A stretch of 64,000 nt of DNA from Mycolicibacter kumamotonensis (GCF_002086285.1 NZ_MVHU01000007.1:110158-174157), one strand, 5' to 3'; numbered from the stretch's first letter, positions 33,005-43,146 are shown. The notes: generated by a model not told the origin, from the sequence alone. Program-made: numbers and translations.

Positions 33005-34402
33005 ATGAGCGAGACCGAATACCGCATCGAACACGACACCATGGGCGAGGTCCGGGTGCCGGTGAGTGCGCTGTGGCGCGCGCAGACCCAGCGTGCGGTG
33101 GAGAACTTCCCGATCTCCGGGCGCGGCCTGGAGCGCACCCAGATCCGGGCGCTCGGCCTGCTCAAGGGCGCGTGCGCGCAGGTGAACGCCGACCTGGGTC
33201 TGCTGGCGCGCGAGAAGGCCGACGCGATCAAGGCCGCCGCCGCTGAGATCGCCGACGGCAAGCACGACGACCAGTTCCCCATCGACGTGTTCCAGACCGG
33301 CTCGGGCACCAGCTCGAACATGAACACCAACGAGGTGATCGCCTCGATCGCGGCCGCCAACGGGGTGACGGTTCATCCCAACGACGACGTGAACATGTCG
33401 CAGTCGTCCAACGACACCTTCCCGACCGCCACCCACATCGCGGCCACCGAAGCAGCGGTGCGTCACCTGATCCCGGCACTGCAGGTGCTGCACGACGCGC
33501 TGGCCGCCAAGGCGACCGAATGGCGCACCGTGGTGAAGTCGGGCCGCACCCACCTGATGGACGCGGTTCCGGTGACCCTGGGCCAGGAGTTCTCCGGCTA
33601 CGCCCGCCAGATCGCCGCGGGGATCGAGCGGGTGCAGTCGACGCTGCCCCGTTTGGGTGAGCTGGCCATCGGCGGCACCGCCGTCGGCACCGGCCTGAAC
33701 GCCCCCGACGGCTTCGGCGCCAAGGTGGTCGAGGTGCTGGTCAAAGAGACCGGGATCACCGAGCTGCGCACCGCGGTGAATTCCTTTGAGGCCCAGGCGG
33801 CACGCGACGGTCTGGTGGAGGCCTCCGGGGCGCTGCGCACCATCGCGGTGTCGTTGACCAAGATCGCCAACGACGTCCGCTGGATGGGATCGGGTCCGCT
33901 GACCGGGCTGGCGGAGATTCAGCTGCCGGACCTGCAGCCGGGCAGCTCGATCATGCCGGGCAAGGTGAATCCCGTTCTGCCCGAGGCGGTCACCCAGGTG
34001 GCGGCGCAGGTGATCGGCAACGACGCGGCGATCGCCTGGGGTGGGGCCAACGGCGCCTTCGAGCTCAATGTCTACATCCCGATGATGGCCCGCAACATGC
34101 TGGAATCCTTCAAGCTGCTGACCAACGTCTCGCGGCTGTTCGCCGAGCGCTGCATCGTCGGGCTGGTCGCCAACGAAGAGCACCTGCGCGAGCTGGCCGA
34201 GTCCAGCCCGTCGATCGTGACGCCGCTGAACTCCGCGATCGGCTACGAGGAGGCCGCCGCGGTAGCCAAGCAGGCCCTCAAGGAGCGCAAGACGATTCGC
34301 CAGACGGTGATCGACCGCGGCCTGATCGGCGACAAGCTGTCGGAGGCCGAGCTGGATAAGCGCCTCGACGTGCTGGCGATGGCCAAGGTCGACAAAGGCT
34401 AA
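33005..34402 (+). CDS. fumC: class II fumarate hydratase
   Basis: Protein of 465 residues, the size of class II fumarases (M. tuberculosis Fum is 474). Key features are [13 protein letters not shown] (about 100-112), [11 protein letters not shown] (about 179-189), [12 protein letters not shown], and the superfamily signature [11 protein letters not shown] (about 315-325) with the mobile catalytic serine. The enzyme hydrates fumarate to malate in the TCA cycle as a cytosolic tetramer. ATG at 33005 with GAGGA upstream. It follows glpX by 25 bp and precedes an MFS permease by 8 bp; the permease may be cotranscribed. Confidence 0.96.
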   Translation: MSETEYRIEHDTMGEVRVPVSALWRAQTQRAVENFPISGRGLERTQIRALGLLKGACAQVNADLGLLAREKADAIKAAAAEIADGKHDDQFPIDVFQTGSGTSSNMNTNEVIASIAAANGVTVHPNDDVNMSQSSNDTFPTATHIAATEAAVRHLIPALQVLHDALAAKATEWRTVVKSGRTHLMDAVPVTLGQEFSGYARQIAAGIERVQSTLPRLGELAIGGTAVGTGLNAPDGFGAKVVEVLVKETGITELRTAVNSFEAQAARDGLVEASGALRTIAVSLTKIANDVRWMGSGPLTGLAEIQLPDLQPGSSIMPGKVNPVLPEAVTQVAAQVIGNDAAIAWGGANGAFELNVYIPMMARNMLESFKLLTNVSRLFAERCIVGLVANEEHLRELAESSPSIVTPLNSAIGYEEAAAVAKQALKERKTIRQTVIDRGLIGDKLSEAELDKRLDVLAMAKVDKG

Positions 34403-34410
34403 ACCACCTG

Positions 34411-35745
34411 ATGAGCGCCGATCCCGCCGCGTCCGGGACGGGCAGATCGGCGATGGCGAAGGTGACTCGCCGTCTCATCCCTTTTTTGGCGTTGTTGTTC
34501 TTCGTCAACTACCTCGACCGCGTCAATATCGGGTTCGCCGGCCCCAACGGTATGAACGACGAACTGGGTATGACCGCGACCATGTTCGGCTTCGCCTCGG
34601 GCATCTTCTTCTTCGGCTACCTGATGCTGGAGGTGCCCAGCAATATCGCACTGCACCGGTTCGGTGGCCGACGCTGGCTGGCCCGCATCATGCTGACCTG
34701 GGGAATCGTCAGCACCGCAATCGCTTTCGTGCCCAATGCATCCACGCTCGTCGCGCTGCGGTTCTTGCTCGGGGTGGCCGAGGCCGGTTTCTTCCCGGGC
34801 ATCATCCTCTATCTCACGTTCTGGTTTCCGCAGCGGCACCGGTCCCGGGCGGTTTCGCTGTTCATGGTGGCGGTTCCGGTTTCGACGGCGATCGGCTCCA
34901 CCTTGTCCTCGCTCGTCATCGACTGGGGCCACGGTGTTTTCGGCCTCGCCGGATGGCGCGTCATGTTCCTCGTCGAGGGACTGCCCGCGGTCGCGCTGGC
35001 GTTCGCGTGCTGGTTCTACCTCACCGACCGGCCCGCGCAGGCCCCATGGCTCGACACCGACGAGAAGCAGTGGCTGGAAGCGATACTGGCGGCCGAGCGG
35101 GCGGTGGCCGAAGCGGGTCAGGATTGGCCGCTGAGCAAGGCCCTCAGCCATCCCCGGATGCTGGCACTGGCGATCGTCTACTTCGGGATCGTCTACGGGC
35201 TCTACGCCGTCGGGTTCTTCCTGCCGACCATCGTCGCCGGATTTGCGCAGCAGTACGGCAGTGAGCTGAGCATCATCGGGCGCGGTGTCGTCACCGCTGT
35301 CCCCTGGGCCGTCGCCGCCGTGGTGATGGTGCCGTGGGCGCGGCACGCGGACCGCACGGGTGAGCGCGTCTGGCATGTGGCGATTCCCGCGATCGTCGGC
35401 GGCGTCAGCATTCCCGCGGCGCTGTACATGGCCAACCCGTACCTGGCGATGCTCGCGATCACGTTGTCGACGTGCTCGATCATGTGCGCGATGCCGGTCT
35501 TCTGGGCTCTGCCGAGTGAGTTCCTCACCGGGACGGCGGCCGCCGCAGGGATCGCCTTGATCAATTCGCTGGGCAACCTGAGCGGCTTCGGCGGCCCTTA
35601 CGTCACGGGCTGGCTGACGGACCTGACCGGCAGCAGCAAGGTCGCACTGTGGGTGATCGGGGCGTTTTCGCTGGCCGCGGCCGGCTTGGTGGTTTTCCTG
35701 GGATCCGATCCGAAGCACAAGCGCCACAACCTCATTGAAAGGTGA
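34411..35745 (+). CDS. MFS transporter, anion:cation symporter (ACS) type
   Basis: Protein of 444 residues with twelve hydrophobic helices and the ACS subfamily opening FFVNYLDRVNIGFAGP, plus the loop RFGGRRWLARIM and LGVAEAGFFPGIILYLTFWF, which closely follow phthalate/tartrate/glucarate permeases. A carboxylate substrate is likely. It starts 8 bp after fumC, so it may be on the same transcript, which is interesting next to a dicarboxylate enzyme. This gene is not in the H37Rv order as I recall it, so it looks inserted between fum and the Rv1096-like gene. It converges on the HNH gene. Confidence 0.9.
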   Translation: MSADPAASGTGRSAMAKVTRRLIPFLALLFFVNYLDRVNIGFAGPNGMNDELGMTATMFGFASGIFFFGYLMLEVPSNIALHRFGGRRWLARIMLTWGIVSTAIAFVPNASTLVALRFLLGVAEAGFFPGIILYLTFWFPQRHRSRAVSLFMVAVPVSTAIGSTLSSLVIDWGHGVFGLAGWRVMFLVEGLPAVALAFACWFYLTDRPAQAPWLDTDEKQWLEAILAAERAVAEAGQDWPLSKALSHPRMLALAIVYFGIVYGLYAVGFFLPTIVAGFAQQYGSELSIIGRGVVTAVPWAVAAVVMVPWARHADRTGERVWHVAIPAIVGGVSIPAALYMANPYLAMLAITLSTCSIMCAMPVFWALPSEFLTGTAAAAGIALINSLGNLSGFGGPYVTGWLTDLTGSSKVALWVIGAFSLAAAGLVVFLGSDPKHKRHNLIER

Positions 35746-35751
35746 CTCCGG

Positions 35752-37275
35752 CTAGAACGGGGGTGGGTCGTCGTCGGAGCCGGGTGTCACTTTGGGGCAC
35801 AGGGAGGCGGCCCGGGCGGCGCGGCGAGCTTCGCGGGCGTTGCGGTTCTGGTTACGTTCAGCGTTGATGCGGGCCGAGCGGTTCTGCGCCCGGGTGCGCC
35901 GACGCCGGGGCATCATCGCGGTGCGCTCCCCGCACGCGGCGTCCGGTTGTCGCTCGGGCGGCGCCAGGTCCCCGGTGGGCGCACCCAGTTGGGGAAACAG
36001 CAGCGCGCTACCCGGTGTGGTCACATAAGTGTGCCCCGCGGGCGACACCAGGATAACCGTGCCATCCGGCAATTGGGTGTCGCGCCAGCCCCAAAAGGTC
36101 TTCACCAGATGATGTGTGCGGCAAAAGCACTTGAGGTTCGAGGCATGCGTCGGGCCGCCGTCGCTGAACGGAATCGTGTGGTCGATGTCGCAGTCGGTCG
36201 CCGGGCGGTCACAACCGGGCCAGCGACAGGTCAGATCCCGGCAGCGCACGAACGCCGCCAACGCCGCCGACGGCACATAACCCGGTTCCGGCGGAGCATC
36301 GCCGGGATGAACCAACGACACCAGCCGCGCCGAGGCGGCCAGCTCTTCGATCATCTCCGGGGGAACCAGCCCGTCGGCCTCGACCAGCCATCCCGGCTCG
36401 GACCCGTTGCCCTCGATCGTGGCCTGCTCGGCGATCACGTGAATGACCACCGGCGAGGCAGCCGGACGTCTTCCCGCGGCACAGTCGGCACGACCGCACC
36501 GGCATCCCAGCCGGTCCGCTCGTGCGGCCAGCGCGCCCAGCGCATCGGCACGGCGTTCCTCACGGCTGCGCGGATCATGCTCGCATACGGTGGCCGCCAA
36601 CGCATCCAGGGCTTTGCCCAACGCGCGCGCGTCCACGGTGAACAGGCTGCCGTTGATCTCGGAGATCCCGCCCTCCTGATCGCTGAACGCGATCTGGCGC
36701 TGCGCCTGGCGTTCTTTGCGACGGCGCACCGCATCGGCATCGGCTTTGGCCACGACCTTGTCGATCCTGCCGGCCAGGCGCGCCGCCGTCAGCGACGGCC
36801 AGCGGGGCACCTTGACCGCCAGCTCGGCATCCACCGCCGCAAGCACCTCACGATCAGTGATCAGTTCGGTGCGGTACACGATGGTGCGGAACAGCCGAAA
36901 GTCGATATCACCGGCCTTGAACACCTCGGCCACCTTCGGCAGCTCCTCGCGCATCGCCCGGGCGTAATGCAGCCGAGAACCCGCCAACGCCTGGCTGATC
37001 CGCAGCTCCGCCGCGACCTCAGCGGTGACCGCCGCCGTGGTATCAACCGCCCACTCCTCGGTCTCACTGCACCGGCTCAACCGCAGCGCAAACAGCTCCC
37101 CGATCGCCACCAGATTCGCCGCCGCCGCCCGGTTCTCCGCCCGCGCCGAGGCGCCGATGCGATCCACCAACGCCGCGGACTCCGGCGTGGTCGACGGGTT
37201 ATGCCGCTCGAAGAGCTCGTCGAACCAGGCGATCACCTCCGGCGGCGATCCGTGCGACGAGTTCGATTCGAACAT
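35752..37275 (-). CDS. DUF222/HNH endonuclease domain protein (13E12 repeat family)
   Basis: Protein of 507 residues. An N-terminal DUF222 domain (about 1-320, starting MFESNSSHGSPPEVIAWFDE) is followed by an HNH module (about 360-410: LTCRWPGCDRPATDCDIDH, then PFSDGGPTHASNLKCFCRTH) with paired cysteines and DIDHTIP. The C-terminal 70 residues are basic. This is the mycobacterial REP13E12 family, linked to mobile or phage-like repeats. The ATG at 37275 is chosen because TATGAT ends 7 nt upstream (leaderless); a perfect LexA box spans it, so DNA-damage induction is expected. A GTG at 37320 overlapping the deacetylase stop is the alternative. Confidence 0.9.
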   Translation of the reverse strand: MFESNSSHGSPPEVIAWFDELFERHNPSTTPESAALVDRIGASARAENRAAAANLVAIGELFALRLSRCSETEEWAVDTTAAVTAEVAAELRISQALAGSRLHYARAMREELPKVAEVFKAGDIDFRLFRTIVYRTELITDREVLAAVDAELAVKVPRWPSLTAARLAGRIDKVVAKADADAVRRRKERQAQRQIAFSDQEGGISEINGSLFTVDARALGKALDALAATVCEHDPRSREERRADALGALAARADRLGCRCGRADCAAGRRPAASPVVIHVIAEQATIEGNGSEPGWLVEADGLVPPEMIEELAASARLVSLVHPGDAPPEPGYVPSAALAAFVRCRDLTCRWPGCDRPATDCDIDHTIPFSDGGPTHASNLKCFCRTHHLVKTFWGWRDTQLPDGTVILVSPAGHTYVTTPGSALLFPQLGAPTGDLAPPERQPDAACGERTAMMPRRRRTRAQNRSARINAERNQNRNAREARRAARAASLCPKVTPGSDDDPPPF

Positions 37276-37288
37276 ACGTTCGATCATA
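37268..37288. promoter_or_regulatory. LexA (SOS) box overlapping the start of the HNH gene
   Basis: TCGAACATACGTTCGA (37268-37283) is a perfect 16-bp palindrome and fits the mycobacterial SOS box TCGAAC-N4-GTTCGA. The -10 box TATGAT (minus strand, 37288 to 37283) touches it, and the ATG at 37275 lies inside it. LexA would cover the transcription start and start codon at once. LexA control of 13E12 genes is known in M. tuberculosis. Confidence 0.9.
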
Positions 37289-37316
37289 CCGAAAAGGTCC
37301 GACACGCGCCGCTCGG

Positions 37317-38165
37317 TCACGCTCCGTTGTTCGGGCCCCCCGAATTCGCCCCGGCGATGTCGGTGATCGGGAAGTTCGGCATCGGCGGCGGCGACGGCGT
37401 AGCCGGCAGTGCCGGGATGTCGGCGGCCGGGATATCGTGCAGCTCGTTGACCGGCGGGCCGTTGTCCCGACTCCCGTAGACGCTGCCCGCTGCGCGCGGA
37501 CCGAGCAACTCACTGACCGAAACCATGTGGTAGCCATTGGCTTTCAGCACCGGCAGGAATTGGTAAACCAGGTCGACGGTGGACGAGTAGGTGTCATGGA
37601 AGAGCACCACCGACCCCGGTTTGATCTGCGTCATCAGCATGTACCGGGTCGCGGCGGTGTCGGCGTCATTGATCCAGTCGAACGGGATGACATCCCACAG
37701 GATCGCGGCCAGACCGAACTGGGCGGCCTGAGCATTCACCGCGTCGTCGGTGAGCCCTCCGGGCGGGCGCCACAGCCTCGGGGTGACCCCGGCGGCCGAG
37801 GCGATCGCGTCGTTGGCCCGGGCGAACTGGGCCGGCACGTCGGCCGCCGGGATGGTGGTCATGTTCGGGTGTTCCCAGGTGTGGCTGCCGATCTCCATCC
37901 CGGCGTCGGCGATCCGCTTGGCGCGGGCCGGGTCGGCGGCCACCTTGTTGCCGATCAGGAAGAAGGTGGCGCGCGCGTCGGCGTCGTTCAAGACCCGCAG
38001 CAACCGGTCGGTGTAGGGCGAGGGCCCGTCGTCGAACGTCAGCGCCACACATTTGACCACCGCGCAGTCCACCGGTCCGGCATCGGCCCGATGCACGTGG
38101 CCGGTGGCGCAGGCGCCGATGAACAGCGCCGCCAACAGGGCCGCAATGGTGGGCGGGTATCGCAC
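37317..38165 (-). CDS. polysaccharide deacetylase (NodB family), probable lipoprotein
   Basis: Protein of 282 residues, homologue of Rv1096. A signal sequence (MRYPPTIAALLAALFIGACA) ends in a lipobox-like IGAC with C19. The NodB domain has TFDDGPS (motif 1), SHTWEHPN (metal histidines), WRPPGG and VVLFHDTY. It would remove N-acetyl groups from peptidoglycan sugars at the cell surface, a lysozyme-resistance function. The C-terminal 60 residues are Pro/Ala-rich and flexible. It is downstream of phoH2 (9-bp gap between the genes), and the HNH gene's alternative start overlaps its stop. Confidence 0.93.
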   Translation of the reverse strand: MRYPPTIAALLAALFIGACATGHVHRADAGPVDCAVVKCVALTFDDGPSPYTDRLLRVLNDADARATFFLIGNKVAADPARAKRIADAGMEIGSHTWEHPNMTTIPAADVPAQFARANDAIASAAGVTPRLWRPPGGLTDDAVNAQAAQFGLAAILWDVIPFDWINDADTAATRYMLMTQIKPGSVVLFHDTYSSTVDLVYQFLPVLKANGYHMVSVSELLGPRAAGSVYGSRDNGPPVNELHDIPAADIPALPATPSPPPMPNFPITDIAGANSGGPNNGA

Positions 38166-38174
38166 CCCGGCAGC

Positions 38175-39482
38175 CTACGGCAGCGCGGCGGGGTTGATCT
38201 CCTCGAGCATCTCGGTGACCAATGCGGCGATCGGCGAACGCTCACTGCGCAGCAGCGTGATGTGGGCGAACAGCGGGTGGCCCTTGAGCTTCTCGATCAC
38301 CGCGGCGATGCCGTCGTGGCGGCCGACCCTCAGGTTGTCGCGCTGGGCGACGTCGTGGGTGAGCACCACCCGCGACCCGGTGCCCAGCCGCGACAGCACC
38401 GTCAGCAGCACGTTGCGCTCCAGGGACTGAGCCTCATCGACGATCACGAACGAGTCGTGCAGCGACCGGCCCCGGATGTGGGTCAGCGGCAGCACCTCGA
38501 GCATGCCGCGCGACAACACCTCCTCGAGCACCGCCGGGCTGGCCAGGCCTTCCAGCGTGTCGAACACGGCCTGGGCCCACGGCCCCATCTTCTCGTTCTC
38601 GCTGCCCGGCAGGTAGCCGAGTTCCTGCCCGCCGACGGCGTAGAGCGGCCGGAACACCACGACCTTGCGCTGGGTGCGCCGCTCCAAGACCGCCTCCAGA
38701 CCGGCGCAGAGTGCCAGCGCCGACTTGCCGGTCCCGGCCTTGCCGCCCAGTGAGACGATGCCCACCGATTCGTCGAGCAGCAGATCCAGGGCCACCCGCT
38801 GTTCGGCCGAGCGACCGCGAAGCCCGAAGGCCTCCCGGTCGCCACGGACCAACTGCACCCTCTTGGCCGCGTTGACCCGGCCCAACGCGTGCGAGCTACC
38901 GCCGATCAGCCGGATTCCGGTGTGGCAGGGCAGATCCCGCGCAGCAGCCAAGTCGATCTCGCCGTCCTCAAACAGCACGTCGATGTCGTCGACGGACGCC
39001 TCGACCTCGTCCATCCCGGTCCAGCCGGAGACGATGACGTCCTGGGCGTGGTATTCGTCGGCCGCCAGACCCACCGCGGCGGCCTTGACCCGCAACGGAA
39101 TGTCCTTGCTCACCAACGTGACTCGTCGCCCCTCCGCCGCCAGGTTGGCGGCACAGGTCAAGATCCGCGAGTCATTGTCCTCGGTGCGGAACCCCGAGGG
39201 CAGCACCGCGGGGTCGCTGTGGTTGAGCTCAACGTGCAGCGTACCGCCCTGTGTCCCAACGGGAATCGGCTGATCAAGCCGGCCGTGTTCCAACCGCATA
39301 TCATCGAAGAGGCGCAGCGCCTGGCGGGCGAACCAGCCGAGCTCGTGGTGGTGCCGTTTGGCCTCCAACTCGCTGATCACCACTAACGGGACGACGACCT
39401 CATGCTCGGCGAACCGGGTGCAGGCCCACGGGTCCGACAGCAGCACGGAGGTGTCGAGCACATACGTCCGGATATCAGGCAC
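38175..39482 (-). CDS. phoH2: PhoH2: PIN-domain RNase fused to PhoH ATPase/helicase
   Basis: Protein of 435 residues. An N-terminal PIN domain (about 3-150) has the acidic pattern [14 protein letters not shown]40 in ISELE and [11 protein letters not shown]. The C-terminal PhoH domain (about 195-435) has Walker [13 protein letters not shown] and Walker [10 protein letters not shown]. Mycobacterial PhoH2 couples ATP-driven unwinding to RNA cleavage. The GTG at 39482 gives [17 protein letters not shown] short upstream reading frame overlaps the start, as described for the small PhoAT partner in M. tuberculosis. The deacetylase gene follows closely on the same strand. Confidence 0.95.
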   Translation of the reverse strand: MPDIRTYVLDTSVLLSDPWACTRFAEHEVVVPLVVISELEAKRHHHELGWFARQALRLFDDMRLEHGRLDQPIPVGTQGGTLHVELNHSDPAVLPSGFRTEDNDSRILTCAANLAAEGRRVTLVSKDIPLRVKAAAVGLAADEYHAQDVIVSGWTGMDEVEASVDDIDVLFEDGEIDLAAARDLPCHTGIRLIGGSSHALGRVNAAKRVQLVRGDREAFGLRGRSAEQRVALDLLLDESVGIVSLGGKAGTGKSALALCAGLEAVLERRTQRKVVVFRPLYAVGGQELGYLPGSENEKMGPWAQAVFDTLEGLASPAVLEEVLSRGMLEVLPLTHIRGRSLHDSFVIVDEAQSLERNVLLTVLSRLGTGSRVVLTHDVAQRDNLRVGRHDGIAAVIEKLKGHPLFAHITLLRSERSPIAALVTEMLEEINPAALP

Positions 39483-39576
39483 TAAGCGCTCCAGCGGGTG
39501 AGGGCCCGCGCGGCCCCGCGCGAGCAAATCGACGGGGCGGTGGCACCAGGACCGGAGCCGGTCCTGTCGAGTTCAC
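39475..39576 (-). CDS. short overlapping reading frame upstream of phoH2 (possible PhoAT)
   Basis: GTG at 39576 opens a 33-residue frame ([20 protein letters not shown], then [12 protein letters not shown]) whose TGA overlaps the first codons of phoH2. A small gene with this overlapping position (PhoAT) is reported upstream of mycobacterial phoH2 and reduces its toxicity. The peptide is Pro/Arg-rich and has no recognisable domain, so the assignment rests on position and overlap only. It may instead act as a translational coupling leader. Confidence 0.35.
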   Translation of the reverse strand: MNSTGPAPVLVPPPRRFARAGPRGPSPAGALSA

Positions 39577-39676
39577 GACCAGTGGTGCCGCCTAGACAGC
39601 AGAGCGTGTGGCTAGCCATCGCTTGCGACGGTACCCCCGTCGGCGCGGGCCTGCCGGGCAGGCGCGCCGGAACGCA

Positions 39677-40504
39677 TCAGCCGATGACGAACCGCTTCAG
39701 GTCGGGGTGCGCGGCCAGGCCCCAGGCGCTGATCCGGTCGGAGATCACCCGGCGCAGCTGGTCGGGCCCGAAGATGCCGGCGTCGGCGAGTCCGGCCTGC
39801 CGATCGGCGTAGGCGTCGATGTCGGCGCCGACGATCTTGAGCTCCGCGGCCCGGGCGGCGATGGCGGCCACCGTCTCGTCGTGCACGTAGTCCAGGCAGT
39901 GGGTGATCAGGTTGGCGAAGAATTCCTCGTGGCGTTCCTCGTCGCCGGCGATCCGGCCGATCAGACCCTTGAGCACCGGCTCGTCGGTCTTGTCGGCCAG
40001 GTTGCGGCAGAACTCGGCGCACGCGCGCTCGTAGAAGGCCATGAACACCAGCGTCTCGACCTGGCTGTAGCGGTCGGCGCGGTAGCCCTTCTGCACGTGC
40101 TGCATGCGGACGCTCTCGTTGGCGTCGGGGTCGATCTCGCGGGTCACCACCAGGTACTCCCGCAGTGCGATGGCGTGCAGGTGCTCCTCGGCGGTCCACC
40201 GGCCGATCCAGCGGCCCCACTTGTCCTCGAGGATGAAGTGTTCGACGAGTTCGCGGTGATAGCCGGCCAGGCTGTCCTTCTCGATGAGCAGGATCTCGCA
40301 GGCGTCGGTGATCACCTTGGGCAGCGTGACCTGCGACGGGTCCCAGTCCTTGCCGCCGAGGAAGGCGAAGTTCTGGCCCTGCTCGAACGGCACGTAGTCG
40401 TGCGCGTACCACGGGTCCACCGTGTCGATGTGCCGGGTCAGGTTCGCGTCGACCACCGGCTCCAGCTCGAGGATCAATGCATTAGCAACGGGACGTTCAG
40501 CCAT
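39677..40504 (-). CDS. desA2: acyl-ACP desaturase-like di-iron protein DesA2
   Basis: Protein of 275 residues, exactly the length of M. tuberculosis DesA2 (Rv1094). A ferritin-like four-helix bundle with di-iron ligands: E75/E76-type positions in ACEILLIEKDSLAGYH, EEHLH (106-110) and DEERHEEF (about 182-189). The family desaturates acyl-ACP in the pathway to mycolic acids; DesA2 differs from DesA1/A3 and its reaction is uncertain, though the gene is essential in M. tuberculosis. A strong promoter is visible: TTGACA and TACAGT, the latter 7 nt before the ATG, so the message is probably leaderless. Confidence 0.95.
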   Translation of the reverse strand: MAERPVANALILELEPVVDANLTRHIDTVDPWYAHDYVPFEQGQNFAFLGGKDWDPSQVTLPKVITDACEILLIEKDSLAGYHRELVEHFILEDKWGRWIGRWTAEEHLHAIALREYLVVTREIDPDANESVRMQHVQKGYRADRYSQVETLVFMAFYERACAEFCRNLADKTDEPVLKGLIGRIAGDEERHEEFFANLITHCLDYVHDETVAAIAARAAELKIVGADIDAYADRQAGLADAGIFGPDQLRRVISDRISAWGLAAHPDLKRFVIG

Positions 40505-40511
40505 GAAAGTA

Positions 40512-40542
40512 ACTGTAACCCGAATTCACACTATCTTGTCAA
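40512..40542 (-). promoter_or_regulatory. sigma-A-type promoter of desA2
   Basis: On the minus strand, TTGACA (40542 to 40537) and TACAGT (40517 to 40512) are separated by 19 bp; shifting the -10 to TTACAG gives 18 bp. The -10 ends 7 nt before the desA2 ATG. This is one of the few places in the window with both hexamers near consensus, fitting a highly expressed essential gene. Confidence 0.6.
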
Positions 40543-40571
40543 CTCGGGTGCGGCGTGTCCGTCCGCCGGGC

Positions 40572-41885
40572 CTAGGCGAGCTTCCAGTCCTCCAGGCCGT
40601 CATAGAGCGGGAAGTCCTGCGCCAGCTTGGTGACCCGGGCCCGCAACGCCGCCACGTCGGCGGCCGAACCGGCCGCCAGCGCGGTGGCGATGACGTCGGC
40701 GACCTCGGTGAACTCGGCGTCACCGAAGCCGCGGGTGGCCAGCGCCGGGGTGCCCACCCGCAGCCCGGAGGTGACCATCGGCGGCCGCGGGTCATTGGGG
40801 ACGGCGTTGCGGTTGACGGTGATACCGACCTCGTGCAGCAGGTCCTCGGCCATCTGGCCGTCGAGCGGCGAGTCCCGCAGGTCGACCAACACCAGGTGCA
40901 CGTCGGTGCCACCACTGACCACCGACACACCGGCCTTGGCGACGTCGGCGGCCAGCAGGCGCTCGGCGATGATCTTGGCGCCCGAGAGCACCCGCTGCTG
41001 ACGCTCGGCGAATTCGGGGGTGCCGGCGATCTTGAGTGCGACGGCCTTGGCGGCGATCACGTGCATCAGCGGGCCGCCCTGCTGACCGGGGAAGACCGCC
41101 GAGTTGATCTGCTTGGCGAACTCCTTCTTGCCGACGATCAGCCCGGACCGCGGGCCGCCGAGGGTCTTGTGCACGGTGGTCGACACCACCTGCGCGTGCG
41201 GCACCGGCGAGGGGTGCAGCCCGGTGGCCACCAGCCCGGCGAAATGCGCCATGTCCACCCACAGCGTCGCGCCGACCTCGTCGGCGATCGAGCGGAACGC
41301 GGCGAAGTCGAGGATGCGCGGGTAGGCCGACCAGCCGGCGATGATCACCTTCGGCTTGAACTCCAGCGCCTGACCCCGCACCACGTCCATGTCGACGCGG
41401 TGGGTGACCGGGTCGACGCCGTAGAAGGCGTTCTCATAGAGCTTGCCGGAGAAGTTCAGCCGCATCCCGTGGGTCAGGTGCCCGCCGTTGGCCAGGTCCA
41501 GGCCGAGCAGCCGGTCACCGGGCTCCATCAGCGCCTGCAGCACCGCCGCGTTGGCCTGCGCACCGGAGTGCGGCTGGACATTGGCGAACTCGGCGCCGAA
41601 CAGTTCCTTGGCGCGGTCGCGGGCGATGTTCTCCACCACATCGACGTGCTCACACCCGCCGTAGTAGCGCCGCCCGGGCAGACCCTCGGCGTACTTGTTG
41701 GTCAGCACGCTGCCGTGGGCCTGCAGCACCGCCCGCGGCACGAAGTTCTCCGAGGCGATCATCTCCAGGGTGTCGCGCTGACGCCCCAGCTCCTTGCCGA
41801 GCAGCTCGGCGATATCGGGGTCGAGCTCGCGCAATGGGGCCGACAACACAGCGGAGGCGGGGCGGGATTTGGGCATCGCAGTCAC
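40572..41885 (-). CDS. glyA: serine hydroxymethyltransferase
   Basis: Protein of 437 residues including a 10-residue leader; M. tuberculosis GlyA1 is 426. PLP-binding motifs are clear: [43 protein letters not shown] and the lysine in [14 protein letters not shown]. It converts serine and tetrahydrofolate into glycine and 5,10-methylene-THF, feeding one-carbon metabolism. The GTG at 41885 is supported by TAGACT (plus-strand 41893-41898) 7 nt upstream, leaderless; an ATG at 41876 is the alternative. It converges with nothing; desA2 follows downstream on the same strand after 67 bp with its own promoter. Confidence 0.96.
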   Translation of the reverse strand: MTAMPKSRPASAVLSAPLRELDPDIAELLGKELGRQRDTLEMIASENFVPRAVLQAHGSVLTNKYAEGLPGRRYYGGCEHVDVVENIARDRAKELFGAEFANVQPHSGAQANAAVLQALMEPGDRLLGLDLANGGHLTHGMRLNFSGKLYENAFYGVDPVTHRVDMDVVRGQALEFKPKVIIAGWSAYPRILDFAAFRSIADEVGATLWVDMAHFAGLVATGLHPSPVPHAQVVSTTVHKTLGGPRSGLIVGKKEFAKQINSAVFPGQQGGPLMHVIAAKAVALKIAGTPEFAERQQRVLSGAKIIAERLLAADVAKAGVSVVSGGTDVHLVLVDLRDSPLDGQMAEDLLHEVGITVNRNAVPNDPRPPMVTSGLRVGTPALATRGFGDAEFTEVADVIATALAAGSAADVAALRARVTKLAQDFPLYDGLEDWKLA

Positions 41886-41895
41886 GCGGGCCAGT

Positions 41896-43101
41896 CTATC
41901 GAGCCAATTCGGCCCGCAGCGACGACGGGATCAGCGGCTCGTCCAGCAACCGGCCGAACCGCTCGATGAGGTTCATCCCGGCGGGACGGGCGTCCAGCCA
42001 GCAGCGCAGCAGCCGGTAGCCCTCCACATAGGTCGAGGTGTAGGCCCGCCACAACGGCGACGACAGGAATCGCAGCATTTGGCGGGCCCGATCCTCGGTG
42101 ACGAGCAGCCAGCGACGCAGGTAGTCGGCCACCTCGTCGGTGTCGCGGTGCTCGTCGTGCAGCATCAGCGCGGCGTCTTGGCGCACATCGGCCAGCGCCG
42201 CGGCAGCCTCGGCGACCGCCTCGGCCCGTTCGCCGTCGAACCGCAGCCCCAGATCGGCGTAGATCTCCGCTGCCCAGCCGCCCCAACCGGGACCGACCGC
42301 GGCGTGCAGCGCCAGGTCGGCCAGCCCCTCGGCCATCAGACACTGCGGGGTGTTGACCAAGAAGATGGTCTGCTCGGCCTGGCCCAGTCGCGTGACCAGC
42401 CCGGCCTCCTTGCGGCAGTGCTCGGTGTGATGGCCCGGGTAGGACTCGTGGGCCACCAGCCTCGGCAGATTCGACATCAACTGTTTGAGATCGGCATTGA
42501 CCGCCACCGTGGAGCGGTAGTCGCCGCGGTAGTAGTTGAACCCCGACCACGGCTTGTCGGTGACGACCTCATAGGTGATGGTCTCGGTCTCCGGCAGCGG
42601 GAACTGCGTACGCACCCGGTCGCGCAGCGCCGAGGAGAAGGCGTGGATGGCCGCCTCCAGCCGCTCCGGCGGGATCTCCTCGGCGCGACGATGCGCGGCC
42701 ATCCGGTCGGCCAGCGGGCCGGTACCGCCCAACAGCTCACCGAGCCGGGCGTGCGCCTGCCGGTAGCGGTCGGTGTCGCCCTTGACGATGTCGACGTCGA
42801 AGTAGTCGCGCACCTCGTCGACGAACCCGACCTGTTCCCCGGCGAACTTGCGTCCGGCGCACGCCAGCGCCCGCAGGTGCACCCGCAGATAGTCCGCCCG
42901 CGCAGGGTCGAGGCCGCCCGGCAGTACCCCCAGCAGCGTGTCGGCCTGACGGGCCAGCGCAGCCGGGTCGGGCGTCGGCTCGTTCTCGACCAGTCGCCGC
43001 AGCGCAGGATCGCCGGTGAAGGCGTCGACATAACCTGGCTCGATACGGTCGAAGCGCAGACCGAGCAACAGGTATTCACGGATCAATGCGGCGGGCTCCA
43101 T
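41896..43101 (-). CDS. DUF885-family putative metallopeptidase
   Basis: Protein of 401 residues with the DUF885 zinc-site pattern [11 protein letters not shown] (218-228), where an HExxxH-type helix is followed by further histidines, and a GLADLALH segment that supplies a possible additional ligand downstream. DUF885 proteins are cytosolic or lipid-anchored putative carboxypeptidase-like enzymes (M32-related helical fold); no signal peptide is seen here. The stop codon lies within the glyA promoter. The ATG at 43101 follows TAGCCT (plus-strand 43110-43115) by 8 nt, leaderless. It is divergent from coaA with a shared 45-bp region. Confidence 0.8.
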   Translation of the reverse strand: MEPAALIREYLLLGLRFDRIEPGYVDAFTGDPALRRLVENEPTPDPAALARQADTLLGVLPGGLDPARADYLRVHLRALACAGRKFAGEQVGFVDEVRDYFDVDIVKGDTDRYRQAHARLGELLGGTGPLADRMAAHRRAEEIPPERLEAAIHAFSSALRDRVRTQFPLPETETITYEVVTDKPWSGFNYYRGDYRSTVAVNADLKQLMSNLPRLVAHESYPGHHTEHCRKEAGLVTRLGQAEQTIFLVNTPQCLMAEGLADLALHAAVGPGWGGWAAEIYADLGLRFDGERAEAVAEAAAALADVRQDAALMLHDEHRDTDEVADYLRRWLLVTEDRARQMLRFLSSPLWRAYTSTYVEGYRLLRCWLDARPAGMNLIERFGRLLDEPLIPSSLRAELAR

Positions 43102-43113
43102 ACCCGATCAGGC

Positions 43114-43128
43114 TAACCGCAGCGGTTA
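43114..43128. promoter_or_regulatory. palindrome in the DUF885/coaA divergent promoter
   Basis: TAACCGCAGCGGTTA is a perfect palindrome with 7-bp arms and a single central base. It overlaps the -10 box of the DUF885 gene and lies about 19 bp before the coaA start, so one regulator could control both directions. No candidate regulator is adjacent. Confidence 0.45.
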
Positions 43129-43146
43129 CTGCAAGACTGTATGGTC

